Below, piece after piece: positions 49,201-57,744 of a DNA stretch of 64,000 nucleotides; position 1 is the stretch's first letter; each line of letters starts with the position of its first letter. Under the pieces are notes generated by a model that was given only the letters and a program-made list of their open reading frames with translations, was not told where the DNA came from and ran no database searches. The DNA is from Erwinia aphidicola. Its GTDB lineage: Bacteria; Pseudomonadota; Gammaproteobacteria; Enterobacterales; Enterobacteriaceae. The stretch covers positions 434,001 to 498,000 of the forward strand of contig NZ_JAMKCQ010000001.1 in assembly GCF_024169515.1 (NCBI RefSeq). Reading direction: 5' to 3'. A program made the translations under genes and the position numbers.

Positions 49201-52200
49201 TGTCGCGTCAGCACCGACAGATATTTCTGCTGCAGCAGCTGCAGCTTCAGGCCGCTGAGCGCAATGGTATCCAGCGCCGGATTAATGGCGATCAGGTTAA
49301 CGTTGCGTAGCGCATTCTGACGGATATAACCCAGGTCGCCATCGGCCTTCGCGCCGATCAAATAATCATATGGCGAGACCAGCGTGCGGGCGGTCGCAGC
49401 CACCGAGCGACCGCTGCCCGCGACAAAGGCTTCGGACAGCAGCTGCAGCTGATAAGTTGACTCGCCCCATGCGCTGAGATCGAGCTTGATGGCCGCCTGG
49501 CCTTTGTCATCGGTGGTGCTCTCTTCCAGCTCGGTCTCATAGCCGTCGCTGGCGGATCGCGCTTCATAGAAGGCGTAATCGGCATAGCGATCGAAGGCCG
49601 GATAGACCGGGCGCAGAGTCAGTTTTGACGCCACGCGCAGCTTCTGCGCCGGGGTACCAAACAGATTCTGCACGTCGATACTGGCCTTCAGTTGGTCCGG
49701 CTTCACCCAGCCCTGCTGCTGGTCTGGCGTCAGCGTCAGCTTAACCTTCAGCGGGTCCGGCTCGAACTCTTTGACGTTGACCGAGGTGCTGCCAAGCAGG
49801 CGCGTAGAGTCTTCATCCTTGCCCGGCAGATAGAGGTAGATATTCCATTCGCCGGTCGGCGCGTTTTCTGCCGTGGTAAAGCTCAGCTCGTTGAAGCCGC
49901 TCGCCGTCAGCGTCAGCGGCACGGTGCGCATCAGCTTGTCGCGTGGGTCATGAATTTCTGCCCGCACGGGCACCCCCGTCACCAGGACGGCCCAGTCGGC
50001 GGCACGGGTAATCAGGCCGATATTAAAGGTATCGCCAGGGCGGTAAACGCCGCGGTCAGAAAACAGATAGCTGCTGAGCGTGCGCTTGTCGTCAGGCGTG
50101 GCATCACCGTAGACGTCAAAGCGGGAAAAATCGAGGCCGCGATCGTTGTCGCGCCCGGTCGGCAGGAAGGAGACATCCCCCTCTTTTTCCACCAGGAACA
50201 TCACCGGCTGGCGCTCGTTGGTGTAAACCTCCAGCGACGGGAAGCTGACGTGACCATCACTGCCGGTGACGCGGCTCATTATCTTCTCACCGTTTTTCGC
50301 CACCACCGATACCTGCGCGCCCGCAACCGGCTCGCCGCTGCCTATCGACTGCACGAACAGATCGCGAGTCTTATCCTGCGAGCGCTTGGCAATAATGCCC
50401 AGATCGGTCACCACCACAAAGCGTGAATCACCCACACTCTCTGCGGCAGCGTCCTCCTCCTGGTACTCATCTTCTGCAGGTTGCTGATCCTTCTGACCCG
50501 GTGTCCACTGCGATAAGGTCAGCAGGAAAATGCCGCGATGCGATTTGGCGTCAGTCGAGAGGTAGCGCGACAGATCAACGCCCTGATAGCTCACCTCCCC
50601 CGGGTGACTATTATTGACCGCCGTCTGGTAGCGGAAGTGCTCGGTAAAGTATTCATCGTTCAGACGATTGAAATCGGCCGAAGCGAATTCACGACTTTTG
50701 AACGAAACGATGTGCTGTAGCTGGCTGGGGATCACGCGTTTGATATCAACCCGCAGGCCCGGCACGTTGCGCGCGGCCACGCTGATGCGCTTATCCCCCT
50801 TCACGGACAGCAGGGATCCCTCGGCGGCGAAGCGCAGCAGCTGCGGATAGTCCGGCACCTGCACCACGCGCCAGACTTTTTCCGGCATTTTGTAGCCGCC
50901 GCTGGAGGTCATGGCGGCATTAACTTCCACCAGCAGCCAACGGTGCGCCGGGGCATCAAATTTAAAGCTGAACTGCGGCTGATAGCTCTCTTCCGTATCG
51001 TTCAGGCTGAGCGGCAGCCGGGCTGATTGGTTGATAACCGCCTGATCGACCTCCTGCTGATCCCAGTCCGTCTCTTCCTCATCAGGATGGCGCGGATCGT
51101 GCTGCGGCAGCAGCCACACCCGAACCGCTTTATTAATATCGCTATCGCGCACCGCATCGCTAAAGGAGAGGATCAGCGCGCGCTCGCCCTGGCTGCCCGC
51201 TTTATCGACCACCATCGCGCTGATATCGCTGACGCTCAGGCTGTAGAGGTTCGGCACCGTCACCCAGGCTTCAGCTTTGCGCCCGGCGTCATTGCCGGGA
51301 TGCGAGGACTTCACGCTGCCGTTAACCTTGAGATGCACAAAGCCACCGTGATCCATCGGCTGCAGCGGCGCAGAGCGCACCCAGGCGTTCAGTTTCTTTT
51401 CATCCCAGGTGACGCTGAATTTTAGCGGCTGCTCAGATTGACCTTTGGCACTGGTCAGCCCGAGCGACAGCTGTTTCTCCACGCTCTGCACATCGGCAGG
51501 CGCGTTAAATTTAATATTGAAGATGGCGCTGTGCTGGCTGCTGTCCTGCGGATCCTGATAATACTCGGTAGAAGCCACCTGATAGTCGAAGGCCGGGGTG
51601 CTGAAGTGGTAGTCCGTTTTATCGATGCGGATCTGGGGCGCCAGCAGGGTTTCCGGTTTGAGGGTGACATCGTAGCCCGCGCCCAGTGGCAGCGGCTGCT
51701 CTGGGGTAAAGGTCAGCGTCCAGGCATTCTGCCACTGCCAGCCGCCCTTCAGGGCCGGTTTCAGGGTTATGCCGTCAGTGACGGTTTTGCCCACCCGCGT
51801 GACCGGGGCCACCGACTGATTAAAGCGCAGCGTGAGGGTTTGCACTGCGGGTTTTGCCTGGCTGTAATCCACGGCAGAGGGGTCGACGGCGCTGACCTGG
51901 CTATGCTGAACGGCCAGCGGCGCAACCTCAATGGGTTTTGGCCGGTTCTGCCACTCGTGCCAGCCATAGAAGGCCGCAGCAGCCATCGCCACCAGCAGCA
52001 GCAGGCTGGCGGTAATGGCTTTAGGATGGCGGTTCACGCCCTGCTCCAGCCGCTGGAAGCCGTTTTTCAGCGGGGCAACCCAGACGGGAGCGCGCCAGTT
52101 AACCTCGCCCAGCAGCGGGCGCAAAATTCGCCCCAGTAAACGCAGCAGCAGGCAGATCAGCCAGCACAGCGCATTGACCAGGATAAAAGGCAGGCGGAGC

Positions 52201-52220
52201 AGAAACTTGAGCACATCCAT
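46260..52220 (-). CDS. yfhM: Bacterial alpha-2-macroglobulin (YfhM-type), membrane-anchored
   Basis: This 1986-residue protein has MG-type beta domains, a bait-like central region and the thioester-type tetrad CSEQ with Cys1500 in YYCSEQIVSQ, followed by the helical thioester domain. Such proteins trap host or rival proteases in the periplasm. Two hydrophobic segments near the N-terminus (about 5-30 and 70-87) suggest an inner-membrane anchor rather than the lipoprotein anchor of E. coli YfhM, which is shorter (about 1650). ATG 52220 has GGAAGG 9 bases upstream. The stop overlaps pbpC by 4 bases. It is divergent from sseA. Confidence 0.93.
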   Translation of the reverse strand: MDVLKFLLRLPFILVNALCWLICLLLRLLGRILRPLLGEVNWRAPVWVAPLKNGFQRLEQGVNRHPKAITASLLLLVAMAAAAFYGWHEWQNRPKPIEVAPLAVQHSQVSAVDPSAVDYSQAKPAVQTLTLRFNQSVAPVTRVGKTVTDGITLKPALKGGWQWQNAWTLTFTPEQPLPLGAGYDVTLKPETLLAPQIRIDKTDYHFSTPAFDYQVASTEYYQDPQDSSQHSAIFNIKFNAPADVQSVEKQLSLGLTSAKGQSEQPLKFSVTWDEKKLNAWVRSAPLQPMDHGGFVHLKVNGSVKSSHPGNDAGRKAEAWVTVPNLYSLSVSDISAMVVDKAGSQGERALILSFSDAVRDSDINKAVRVWLLPQHDPRHPDEEETDWDQQEVDQAVINQSARLPLSLNDTEESYQPQFSFKFDAPAHRWLLVEVNAAMTSSGGYKMPEKVWRVVQVPDYPQLLRFAAEGSLLSVKGDKRISVAARNVPGLRVDIKRVIPSQLQHIVSFKSREFASADFNRLNDEYFTEHFRYQTAVNNSHPGEVSYQGVDLSRYLSTDAKSHRGIFLLTLSQWTPGQKDQQPAEDEYQEEDAAAESVGDSRFVVVTDLGIIAKRSQDKTRDLFVQSIGSGEPVAGAQVSVVAKNGEKIMSRVTGSDGHVSFPSLEVYTNERQPVMFLVEKEGDVSFLPTGRDNDRGLDFSRFDVYGDATPDDKRTLSSYLFSDRGVYRPGDTFNIGLITRAADWAVLVTGVPVRAEIHDPRDKLMRTVPLTLTASGFNELSFTTAENAPTGEWNIYLYLPGKDEDSTRLLGSTSVNVKEFEPDPLKVKLTLTPDQQQGWVKPDQLKASIDVQNLFGTPAQKLRVASKLTLRPVYPAFDRYADYAFYEARSASDGYETELEESTTDDKGQAAIKLDLSAWGESTYQLQLLSEAFVAGSGRSVAATARTLVSPYDYLIGAKADGDLGYIRQNALRNVNLIAINPALDTIALSGLKLQLLQQKYLSVLTRQESGVYKYQSKLKEIPVSEIALDLPASGHSLALATDKPGDYVLVVQDAKGEVLNRIAYSVAGEANLTRSLDRNAELKMKLDRALYLPGDEIEVAISAPYTGSGLITIEKDRVYSWQWFHTTTTNSVQKIRIPSELEGNAYINVQFVRDINSDEIFMSPLSYGVMPFKISNAARKNTLTLTSPELLKPGQDLTIDVKTDGPQQVAVFAVDEGILQVARYRLTDPLDYFFRKRELSVESSQILDLILPEFSKLMSLTSAPGGDGAEGMDLHLNPFKRKRDKPVAYWSGIAEVNGIRQFTYPLPDYFNGKIRVMAISVTPDKIGKAQTATTVRDDFILTPNVPSMVAPGDEFDVSVGVSNNLNGQSAEPLPIAVQLTPPPQLEVVGSAQQSLSLAAKHEGMVSFRLRAKAELGDAPLQFSASFGDKTSRRTISTSVRPAMPFRIQTVMGRMNGSSQQVDNLRQMFGAYAQRQAAVSNSPLVLTRGLASYLADYPYYCSEQIVSQSIPLLLQSEHPELRGALDADKVRQQLKGILDVLRSRQNADGGIGLWMASPQVDPFVTPYVVQYLLEARAAGYPLPNGMLDEANVALRTLAASGYEDLYHLRLRAWAVYLLTRQGEITTSALASVQETLQKRFPQSWSSDLSALYLASSWKLLKADEEANRLLQPTWQALSKSWDNSWWTNNYYDPLVTDATRLYLITRHFPESISAVPPQVLENMVQALREQRYTTFSAAMSILALESYSAQVAQQNDPAALSISQQARGSKVPQLISTLQGRFAQGQFTAAASAVQFSNQGDAPAWYVVTQAGYDLAAPQQAVAKGLEISRDYTDAAGKEVSKVTLGQTINVRLKIRANANQALSNLAIVDLLPGGFEVVQQTPPAPENDAEEPSEEASSTWQSPLAANGSTWSPDYSDIREDRVIIYGSATKDLQEFVYQIKATNTGSFTIPPAYGEAMYDRDIQAMSAAQGKIEVVAAEAASAASR

Positions 52221-52404
52221 CGGTGAGAACCTTCCGTGTAACAAAACTGGTCAAAGAGTAATTGTTTATCCGTGCAATATCTATCTGCGACAGCAACATT
52301 TTGCCGGATTTGAGCGCCTGCTCTGAATGCAGTGATTTACCCTTGTGATAGCGCATGAAATGGCTGAAACTCAGCTTCATATTTTGACTGACTGCGAGGC
52401 CGCT

Positions 52405-53265
52405 ATGACGACTCTTTCTCTGTTTGTTTCCGCTGACTGGCTGGCGGAGCATCTCGATGATGACAATGTGCAGATTCTGGATGCGCGCATGTTGCCGCCA
52501 GGCCAGGAGAAAACCCGCGACCTCAGCGCTGAGTACCGGGCAGCACACCTGCCGGATGCGCCGCTTTTTGATATTGAAGCGCTGTCCGACCACACCAGCC
52601 CCTACCCACATATGATGCCGCGCGGTGAAACCTTCGCCGTGGCGATGCGTGAGCTGGGCGTGAACAGCGATAAACATCTGGTGGTCTACGATGAGGGCAA
52701 TCTGTTTTCCGCCCCGCGCGCCTGGTGGATGCTGCGCTATTTCGGCGTCTCTCAGGTGTCGATTCTCGCCGGAGGCCTGGCAGGCTGGAAGCAGGCAGAG
52801 CTGCCGCTGGCCAGCGGTGCGGTTGAACTGCCGGAAGGCGAGTTTGAAGTGGCACCGGGTGAAGGCGAGATTAAGCGCATCACCGATGTTCTGCTGGTCA
52901 GCCATGAAGGTGGCGCGCAGATCGTTGACGCCCGCGCCGCCAATCGTTTCCACGGTGAAGTGGACGAGCCGCGCCCTGGCCTGCTGCGTGGCAGAATTCC
53001 GGGCAGCCTGAACGTACCGTGGAACTCACTGGTGAGCGAAGGACGCTTAAAACCGACGCAAGAGCTGGGTGAGATTTTCAGCCAGCAGGGGGTGGATCTG
53101 TCGCAGCCGGTGATAGCCAGCTGTGGTTCCGGGGTAACGGCGGTCGTGGTGATTCTGGCACTGACCAGCCTGGGCGTGAAAAACGTAGCGCTGTATGACG
53201 GTTCCTGGGGCGAATGGGGCACGCGCCAGGATCTGCCGCGGGTGAATGATTCAATTCAGGGCTGA
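52405..53265 (+). CDS. sseA: 3-mercaptopyruvate sulfurtransferase
   Basis: The 286-residue protein has two rhodanese domains; the second holds the catalytic Cys240 in CGSGVTA, the loop that distinguishes mercaptopyruvate sulfurtransferases from thiosulfate enzymes. It moves sulfur from 3-mercaptopyruvate to thiol acceptors. The start at ATG 52405 has GAGG 5 bases upstream; the in-frame extension to 52345 is not supported. It is convergent with sseB, with a double hairpin repeat between. Confidence 0.96.
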   Translation: MTTLSLFVSADWLAEHLDDDNVQILDARMLPPGQEKTRDLSAEYRAAHLPDAPLFDIEALSDHTSPYPHMMPRGETFAVAMRELGVNSDKHLVVYDEGNLFSAPRAWWMLRYFGVSQVSILAGGLAGWKQAELPLASGAVELPEGEFEVAPGEGEIKRITDVLLVSHEGGAQIVDARAANRFHGEVDEPRPGLLRGRIPGSLNVPWNSLVSEGRLKPTQELGEIFSQQGVDLSQPVIASCGSGVTAVVVILALTSLGVKNVALYDGSWGEWGTRQDLPRVNDSIQG

Positions 53266-53272
53266 CCGGAGC

Positions 53273-53336
53273 GGGTCGATTGAAAAAGAGGATCGACCCC
53301 TACTCGTAGGGGCGGACCCTCTTTTTCGGTTCGCCC
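53273..53336. repeat. Head-to-head pair of dispersed hairpin repeats between sseA and sseB
   Basis: Unit A (53273-53303) pairs GGGTCGAT with ATCGACCC and ends CCTAC. Unit B (53306-53336) is inverted: its reverse complement pairs GGGCGAACC with GGTCCGCCC, with one mismatch. The two CCCCTAC tails face each other, making a larger palindrome, CCCCTACTCGTAGGGG. Between convergent genes it may terminate both. Confidence 0.88.
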
Positions 53337-53352
53337 GCAACATCCCCGTATT

Positions 53353-54132
53353 TCAATCGATATTCTTCACTTTAAAATCACGCAGGAAACTGCCCCAGCG
53401 CCGCTCGTAAAACGGGGTGATATGGGCAATAAAGAAGTGGCTGATGCCCTTCTCCCCTTCTACCACGTGACAGATATCAATCGGTTCATCTTCCAGCAGC
53501 GTATCCGTTGCCACGCTGCCCGCCGCCTGAATAATCGCCCCGACGTCGCCATCGGCTTCAATACCAATCAGCAGGTTCGCCGGCTGATCCGCACGCTCTT
53601 TGATATGCGCGAGATAGGCGCGGCGCACTGACTTGTATTTGGCAAACAGCTGGGTCAGCGAATCCACCATCTGTGCTGGCGGCTCAGCGATCTCCGACAG
53701 CAGCAGCGCCGTGCCGCCCTCAAGCACCGTCTGCTGGCTCAGCGCATTACTGTCATCACCCAGCAGATGGGCGATTTCGCGCGGTGAAAACTCTTTGCCG
53801 GTCGGCAATTTCGGATTGAGGAACAGCGCCTCTCCGAGGGTCATTTCAAACAGGGTACGCACCGGCATCACCAGGTAAGCCTGCTCACCGCTGACGGCCT
53901 GCTCCAGCGCTTCTGCTGACGTAAAGAACGGGATAATGCTGGTGCCGTCCTCTTTTTCCCAGTGCTGCAGATCCACCGGCGTGCTGGCATCAATCGCCTG
54001 CCCGGATTGCGCACTTTCCCCCGGCACCACCACGCTGGCATCCAGCAGCAGCGAGAAAAACTCCGGGCGGTGCGCCGGTTCCGTAGCGGCCAGTTTCAGC
54101 ACTTCTTCCAGGCGCGAATTAAGATCGTTCAT
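53353..54132 (-). CDS. sseB: SseB, enhanced serine sensitivity family protein
   Basis: The 259-residue soluble protein matches E. coli SseB in position and length, starting MNDLNSRLEEVLKLAATEPA and containing the internal ALFLNPKLPTGKEFSPREIA. Overexpression in E. coli gives sensitivity to serine; the mechanism is unknown. It is downstream of pepB on the same strand, separated by a repeat pair at 54156-54239. Confidence 0.93.
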   Translation of the reverse strand: MNDLNSRLEEVLKLAATEPAHRPEFFSLLLDASVVVPGESAQSGQAIDASTPVDLQHWEKEDGTSIIPFFTSAEALEQAVSGEQAYLVMPVRTLFEMTLGEALFLNPKLPTGKEFSPREIAHLLGDDSNALSQQTVLEGGTALLLSEIAEPPAQMVDSLTQLFAKYKSVRRAYLAHIKERADQPANLLIGIEADGDVGAIIQAAGSVATDTLLEDEPIDICHVVEGEKGISHFFIAHITPFYERRWGSFLRDFKVKNID

Positions 54133-54155
54133 TGAGATATTCCAGAATAAGAAGC

Positions 54156-54239
54156 GGGCGGACCGAAAAAGAGGGTCCGCCCCTACAATAACCAGATAAT
54201 TGCAATCCGTAGGGGCCGATCCTCTTTTTCGATCGGCCC
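54156..54239. repeat. Head-to-head pair of dispersed hairpin repeats between pepB and sseB
   Basis: Unit A (54156-54187) pairs GGGCGGACC with GGTCCGCCC and ends CCTACA. Unit B (54209-54239) is inverted; its reverse complement pairs GGGCCGATC with GATCGGCCC. Both have the loop GAAAAAGAG. A 21-base spacer separates them. Because the flanking genes run the same way, the pair may trim or stabilise pepB mRNA. Confidence 0.88.
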
Positions 54240-54245
54240 TTTTAA

Positions 54246-55535
54246 TTACGCCCGGCTTAACAGCAGATTAGCGACGGTGCGCACGCCCAGCCCGGTAGCA
54301 CCGGCGGACCACTGGTCCACTGCGCCTTTGCGGTAGGTCGCGGAGCAGTCGATGTGCAGCCAGCCCTGCTTATAGTCAGTGACAAAGTGCGACAGGAAAG
54401 CCGCCGCAGTGCTGGCACCGGCCGAGTGCGCGGGGCTGGCGATGTTATTCAGATCGGCGAAGTTTGACGGCAGATGGCTGCGGTGGAACTCAGCCAGCGG
54501 CAGGCGCCAGAACGGCTCGTTCTCCCCTTTTGCACTGCTCATCAGGGAGTCAGACAGCGCATCGTCGAAGCTGAACAGCGCGTGATAGTCGTTACCCAGT
54601 GCCGTTTTCGCCGCGCCGGTCAGCGTAGCGGCATCAATGATCAGCTCAGGCGTTAAGGCGCTGGCGTCGATCAGACCATCGGCGAGCACCAGGCGACCTT
54701 CGGCATCGGTGTTCATCACTTCAACGGTTTTGCCATTGCGGTAGTGAATGATATCGCCCAGCTTAAAGGCATTGCCGCTAACCATATTGTCCGCGCAGCA
54801 CAGGATCAGCTTCACGCGCTTTTTTAGACCGCGGCTGATAGCCAGCGCCAGGGCGCCGGTCAGGGTGGCGGCACCGCCCATGTCGGACTTCATCGAGTCC
54901 ATAAAGGCGCTCTGCTTCAGGCTGTAGCCGCCGGTATCAAAGGTGATGCCTTTACCCACCAGGCAGGCATAAACCGGGGTGTCATCGCTGCCGCCCGGGT
55001 TGTAATCCAGCGTCAGCAGTACCGGGCTACGCGTGGAACCCCGGCCAACCGTGTGCAGACCCATATACTTTTGCGCTTTGAGATCGTCGCCTTTAATAAT
55101 GCGGTAGCTGACGTCGTCGCAGGCAACGGCGCACAGCAGATCGATGGCGCGCGTGGCCAGCTGCTCCGGGCCGAGCTCTTCCGCCGGCAGGTTAATGGTG
55201 TCGCGCACCCAGTCAATCGCCTTCAGGCGGCTGTTCAGCTCTTTCTGGTCAGCCTCGCTCAGCGCAGCCCACTGCACTTCGCGCTCGCCTTTCGGGCTTT
55301 TATAGCCCTGCCAGAATGCCCAGCTGCTTTCCAGATCCCAGCCGTCGCCGCTCAGGCTGACGTGGCGAATGCCCTGGCCGTCAAGCTTACGCGCCGCGCG
55401 CTGGATGGTGACCAGCGGATCGCTGCCGGTCAGGTGGATTGTCATGCCCGCGTCATTGCTGCTGAGGGTGGCTTTTTCGCCCCAGCGTGGGTCGGCTGCT
55501 GCCGTGGACAGGGTAATGTTCATCGGGGTGGTCAT
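54246..55535 (-). CDS. pepB: Aminopeptidase B (M17 family)
   Basis: This 429-residue leucyl-type aminopeptidase has the M17 signature [14 protein letters not shown] and metal-binding residues in [11 protein letters not shown] and [13 protein letters not shown]. It releases N-terminal amino acids, including those of Cys-Gly-type peptides. ATG 55535 has AAGGAG 7 bases upstream and gives the E. coli length. In E. coli it ends the isc gene run after iscX; here it lies 206 bases after iscS. Confidence 0.96.
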   Translation of the reverse strand: MTTPMNITLSTAAADPRWGEKATLSSNDAGMTIHLTGSDPLVTIQRAARKLDGQGIRHVSLSGDGWDLESSWAFWQGYKSPKGEREVQWAALSEADQKELNSRLKAIDWVRDTINLPAEELGPEQLATRAIDLLCAVACDDVSYRIIKGDDLKAQKYMGLHTVGRGSTRSPVLLTLDYNPGGSDDTPVYACLVGKGITFDTGGYSLKQSAFMDSMKSDMGGAATLTGALALAISRGLKKRVKLILCCADNMVSGNAFKLGDIIHYRNGKTVEVMNTDAEGRLVLADGLIDASALTPELIIDAATLTGAAKTALGNDYHALFSFDDALSDSLMSSAKGENEPFWRLPLAEFHRSHLPSNFADLNNIASPAHSAGASTAAAFLSHFVTDYKQGWLHIDCSATYRKGAVDQWSAGATGLGVRTVANLLLSRA

Positions 55536-55694
55536 CGCATGGCTCCTTACCATTTTTGTCTTGTGGACCGGGTCTGCCCGGCCTCTGCGATCTGTCGCGC
55601 AGACGGATGCTATTCGAATTTGATGAGTCAGACTAACAGAAATATGTCAGGGATGTTTTCGTCAGGTGCTCTGAGCGGCGGCACCAATGCAAAA

Positions 55695-55717
55695 CGGGCC
55701 AGAAAATTTCCGGCCCG
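55695..55717 (-). terminator. Terminator directly after iscS
   Basis: CGGGCC (55695-55700) pairs with GGCCCG (55712-55717), with additional pairing toward a GAAAATTTC centre; on the minus strand TTTTG follows. It begins 24 bases past the iscS stop, sealing a two-gene iscRS unit. Confidence 0.88.
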
Positions 55718-55741
55718 CTCTCTGCGTCACAATAAGTCAGT

Positions 55742-56941
55742 TTAGCTGCTCTGCGCGACACCGTTGGTTTTAAAGGCTTTCCACTCCGGCGACAGCTCAC
55801 GCAGGCGGGCGATAGACTTCTGCACCAGCGCAATAGCGTAATCCACTTCTTCTTCGCTGGTGAAGCGGCCAAGCGAGAAGCGGATGGAGCTGTGCGCGAG
55901 TTCGTCATCCAGGCCAATTGCGCGCAGCACGTAAGAGGGTTCCATGCTGGCGGAGGTGCAGGCCGAACCGGTCGATACCGCCAGATCTTTCAGCGCCATG
56001 ATCAGCGACTCACCGTCAACGTAGCGGAAGCCGACGTTAAGAATATTGGCCGCGCCGTGCTCCAGCGAGCCGTTAAGCTGCACCTGCTCAATGCGGTTCA
56101 GCCCGGCCCACAGGCGGCTGCGCAGTGCGCCGAGGCGCGCCATCTCAACGCTCATCTCTTCTCTGGCAATGCGATAGGCTTCGCCCATGCCAACAATCTG
56201 ATGCACCGGCAGCGTGCCGGAACGCATGCCGCGCTCGTGCCCGCCACCGTGGATCTGTGCTTCGAGACGCACGCGCGGCTTGCGGCTAACGTACAGCGCG
56301 CCGATCCCTTTTGGGCCGTAGATTTTATGGGCGGAGAACGACATCAGATCGACGTTCAACTGGCTGAGATCGATTGGCAGCTTACCGACGCTCTGGGTGG
56401 CATCAACGTGGAAGATAATCCCGCGTTCGCGGCACAGGTCGCCAATGGTGGCGATATCCTGCACCACGCCGATCTCGTTATTCACGTGCATGATCGATAC
56501 CAGCACGGTGTCATCGCGCAGGGCAGCCTGCAGCTGTTTAAGATCCAGAGTACCATCGGCCTGCGGGTCGAGATAGGTCACGCTGAAGCCTTCACGCTCC
56601 AGCTGCGCGCAGGTATCGAGCACGGCTTTGTGTTCGGTGGTGCAGGTAACGATGTGGCGGCCTTTTTCCTGATGGAAGGTGGCAGCGCCTTTAATGGCCA
56701 GGTTGTTGGCTTCGGTCGCGCCGGAGGTAAAGACGATTTCACGCGGGTCAGCGCCAACCAGCTCAGCAATCTGGTTACGGGCGATATCCACCGCCTCTTC
56801 AGACTGCCAGCCAAAACGGTGTGAACGGGAAGCCGGATTGCCGAAGGTGCCGTCCATTGTCAGGAACTGCATCATCTTGGCCGCCACGCGGGGATCGGCT
56901 GGCGTGGTGGCAGAATAATCCAGATAAATCGGTAATTTCAT
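55742..56941 (-). CDS. iscS: Cysteine desulfurase IscS
   Basis: This 399-residue PLP enzyme has cofactor Lys206 in SAHKIYG and the sulfur-carrying Cys328 in GSACTSAS. It takes sulfur from cysteine for Fe-S clusters, tRNA thiolation, thiamine and molybdopterin. E. coli IscS has 404 residues and ends in the conserved SIEWAHH tail, known to contribute to IscU binding. Here the last 15 or so residues are different ([14 protein letters not shown]) and that tail is missing. No iscU follows: a terminator and pepB do. The gene is preceded by iscR, with a 137-base gap containing a strong hairpin. Confidence 0.97.
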   Translation of the reverse strand: MKLPIYLDYSATTPADPRVAAKMMQFLTMDGTFGNPASRSHRFGWQSEEAVDIARNQIAELVGADPREIVFTSGATEANNLAIKGAATFHQEKGRHIVTCTTEHKAVLDTCAQLEREGFSVTYLDPQADGTLDLKQLQAALRDDTVLVSIMHVNNEIGVVQDIATIGDLCRERGIIFHVDATQSVGKLPIDLSQLNVDLMSFSAHKIYGPKGIGALYVSRKPRVRLEAQIHGGGHERGMRSGTLPVHQIVGMGEAYRIAREEMSVEMARLGALRSRLWAGLNRIEQVQLNGSLEHGAANILNVGFRYVDGESLIMALKDLAVSTGSACTSASMEPSYVLRAIGLDDELAHSSIRFSLGRFTSEEEVDYAIALVQKSIARLRELSPEWKAFKTNGVAQSS

Positions 56942-57012
56942 TGCTGATTAGGCTCCGGGAGGTTGTGGTCTCCGTCCTGCTGCGCCCTGAAATTCTGACG
57001 GCTGCAGAAATG

Positions 57013-57039
57013 AATAAAAGGCCCGGCAGGCCTTTTATT
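57013..57039. promoter_or_regulatory. Perfect hairpin between iscR and iscS
   Basis: AATAAAAGGCC pairs perfectly with GGCCTTTTATT around CGGCA. It has the form of a bidirectional Rho-independent terminator but lies inside the iscRS operon. It could attenuate iscS or protect the 3' end of iscR mRNA, as the structured iscR-iscS gap does in E. coli. Confidence 0.8.
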
Positions 57040-57078
57040 TATCTCCGGTGGCGAGAAAGAACCTCACCCGGGCTGCGA

Positions 57079-57576
57079 TCAGGCGCGCAGATTGACGTTA
57101 ATTGTTTCCTGCATACGGCCATTTGGCGCACGACGGATTTCATTGCTGTTCTGGCGGTCAGCCACATCCAGGATCTCCTGGTTGTTAACCAGTTCAGCCA
57201 GCGTGATGTTGTTGAGGAAGTCGCTGATGCGCTCGCTCAGGTCACGCCACAGGACGTGAGTCAGGCAGCGTTCTCCGCCCTGGCAGCCTTCTTTGCCCTG
57301 GCACTTGGTGGCATCAACCGATTCGTCAACGGCGGTGATCACCGCACCCACAGCGATAGCATCGGAGGCTTTACCCAGCAGATAACCACCGCCCGGACCC
57401 CGTACGCTTGCCACCAGACCGTTCTTGCGCAGACGGGAGAACAGCTGCTCAAGATAAGAGAGGGAGATGCCCTGACGCTCTGAAATATCCGCTAAAGGCA
57501 CCGGGCCTTCGTGAGAGTGCAGTGCAACGTCGAGCATAGCGGTAACAGCATAACGGCCTTTGGATGTCAGTCTCAT
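57079..57576 (-). CDS. iscR: Fe-S cluster assembly transcriptional regulator IscR
   Basis: This 165-residue Rrf2-family regulator has an N-terminal winged helix and the complete [2Fe-2S] ligand set Cys92, Cys98, Cys104 and His107 ([19 protein letters not shown]). The holo form represses its own promoter; the apo form activates suf genes in E. coli. The cluster site is intact although iscUA and hscBA are absent. Three tandem binding-site-like repeats lie just upstream, so autoregulation is kept. Confidence 0.97.
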   Translation of the reverse strand: MRLTSKGRYAVTAMLDVALHSHEGPVPLADISERQGISLSYLEQLFSRLRKNGLVASVRGPGGGYLLGKASDAIAVGAVITAVDESVDATKCQGKEGCQGGERCLTHVLWRDLSERISDFLNNITLAELVNNQEILDVADRQNSNEIRRAPNGRMQETINVNLRA

Positions 57577-57639
57577 GGCGTAAACGACCTCGGTTGTAAC
57601 CCTGGATGGGCGTTAACAAATTATGGACGCAAGTCTGAC

Positions 57640-57714
57640 ATTCCTGACTAAATTGGTCAAGTATTTAACCTACTAAAACAGTCAACTATTTAACCAAGTA
57701 ATTCACTCAAGTAT
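57640..57714 (-). promoter_or_regulatory. Three contiguous IscR type 1-like sites in the iscR promoter
   Basis: On the minus strand three 25-base units abut exactly at 57640-57664, 57665-57689 and 57690-57714. Each begins ATA(C/G)TTGA, and the nearest to iscR reads ATACTTGACC then AATTTAGTCAGG. They resemble the IscR type 1 consensus. The proximal unit includes the likely -35 TTGACC, as in E. coli. Confidence 0.85.
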
Positions 57715-57744
57715 TATGCTGTTATTTTCATCGCCACTCTCCCC

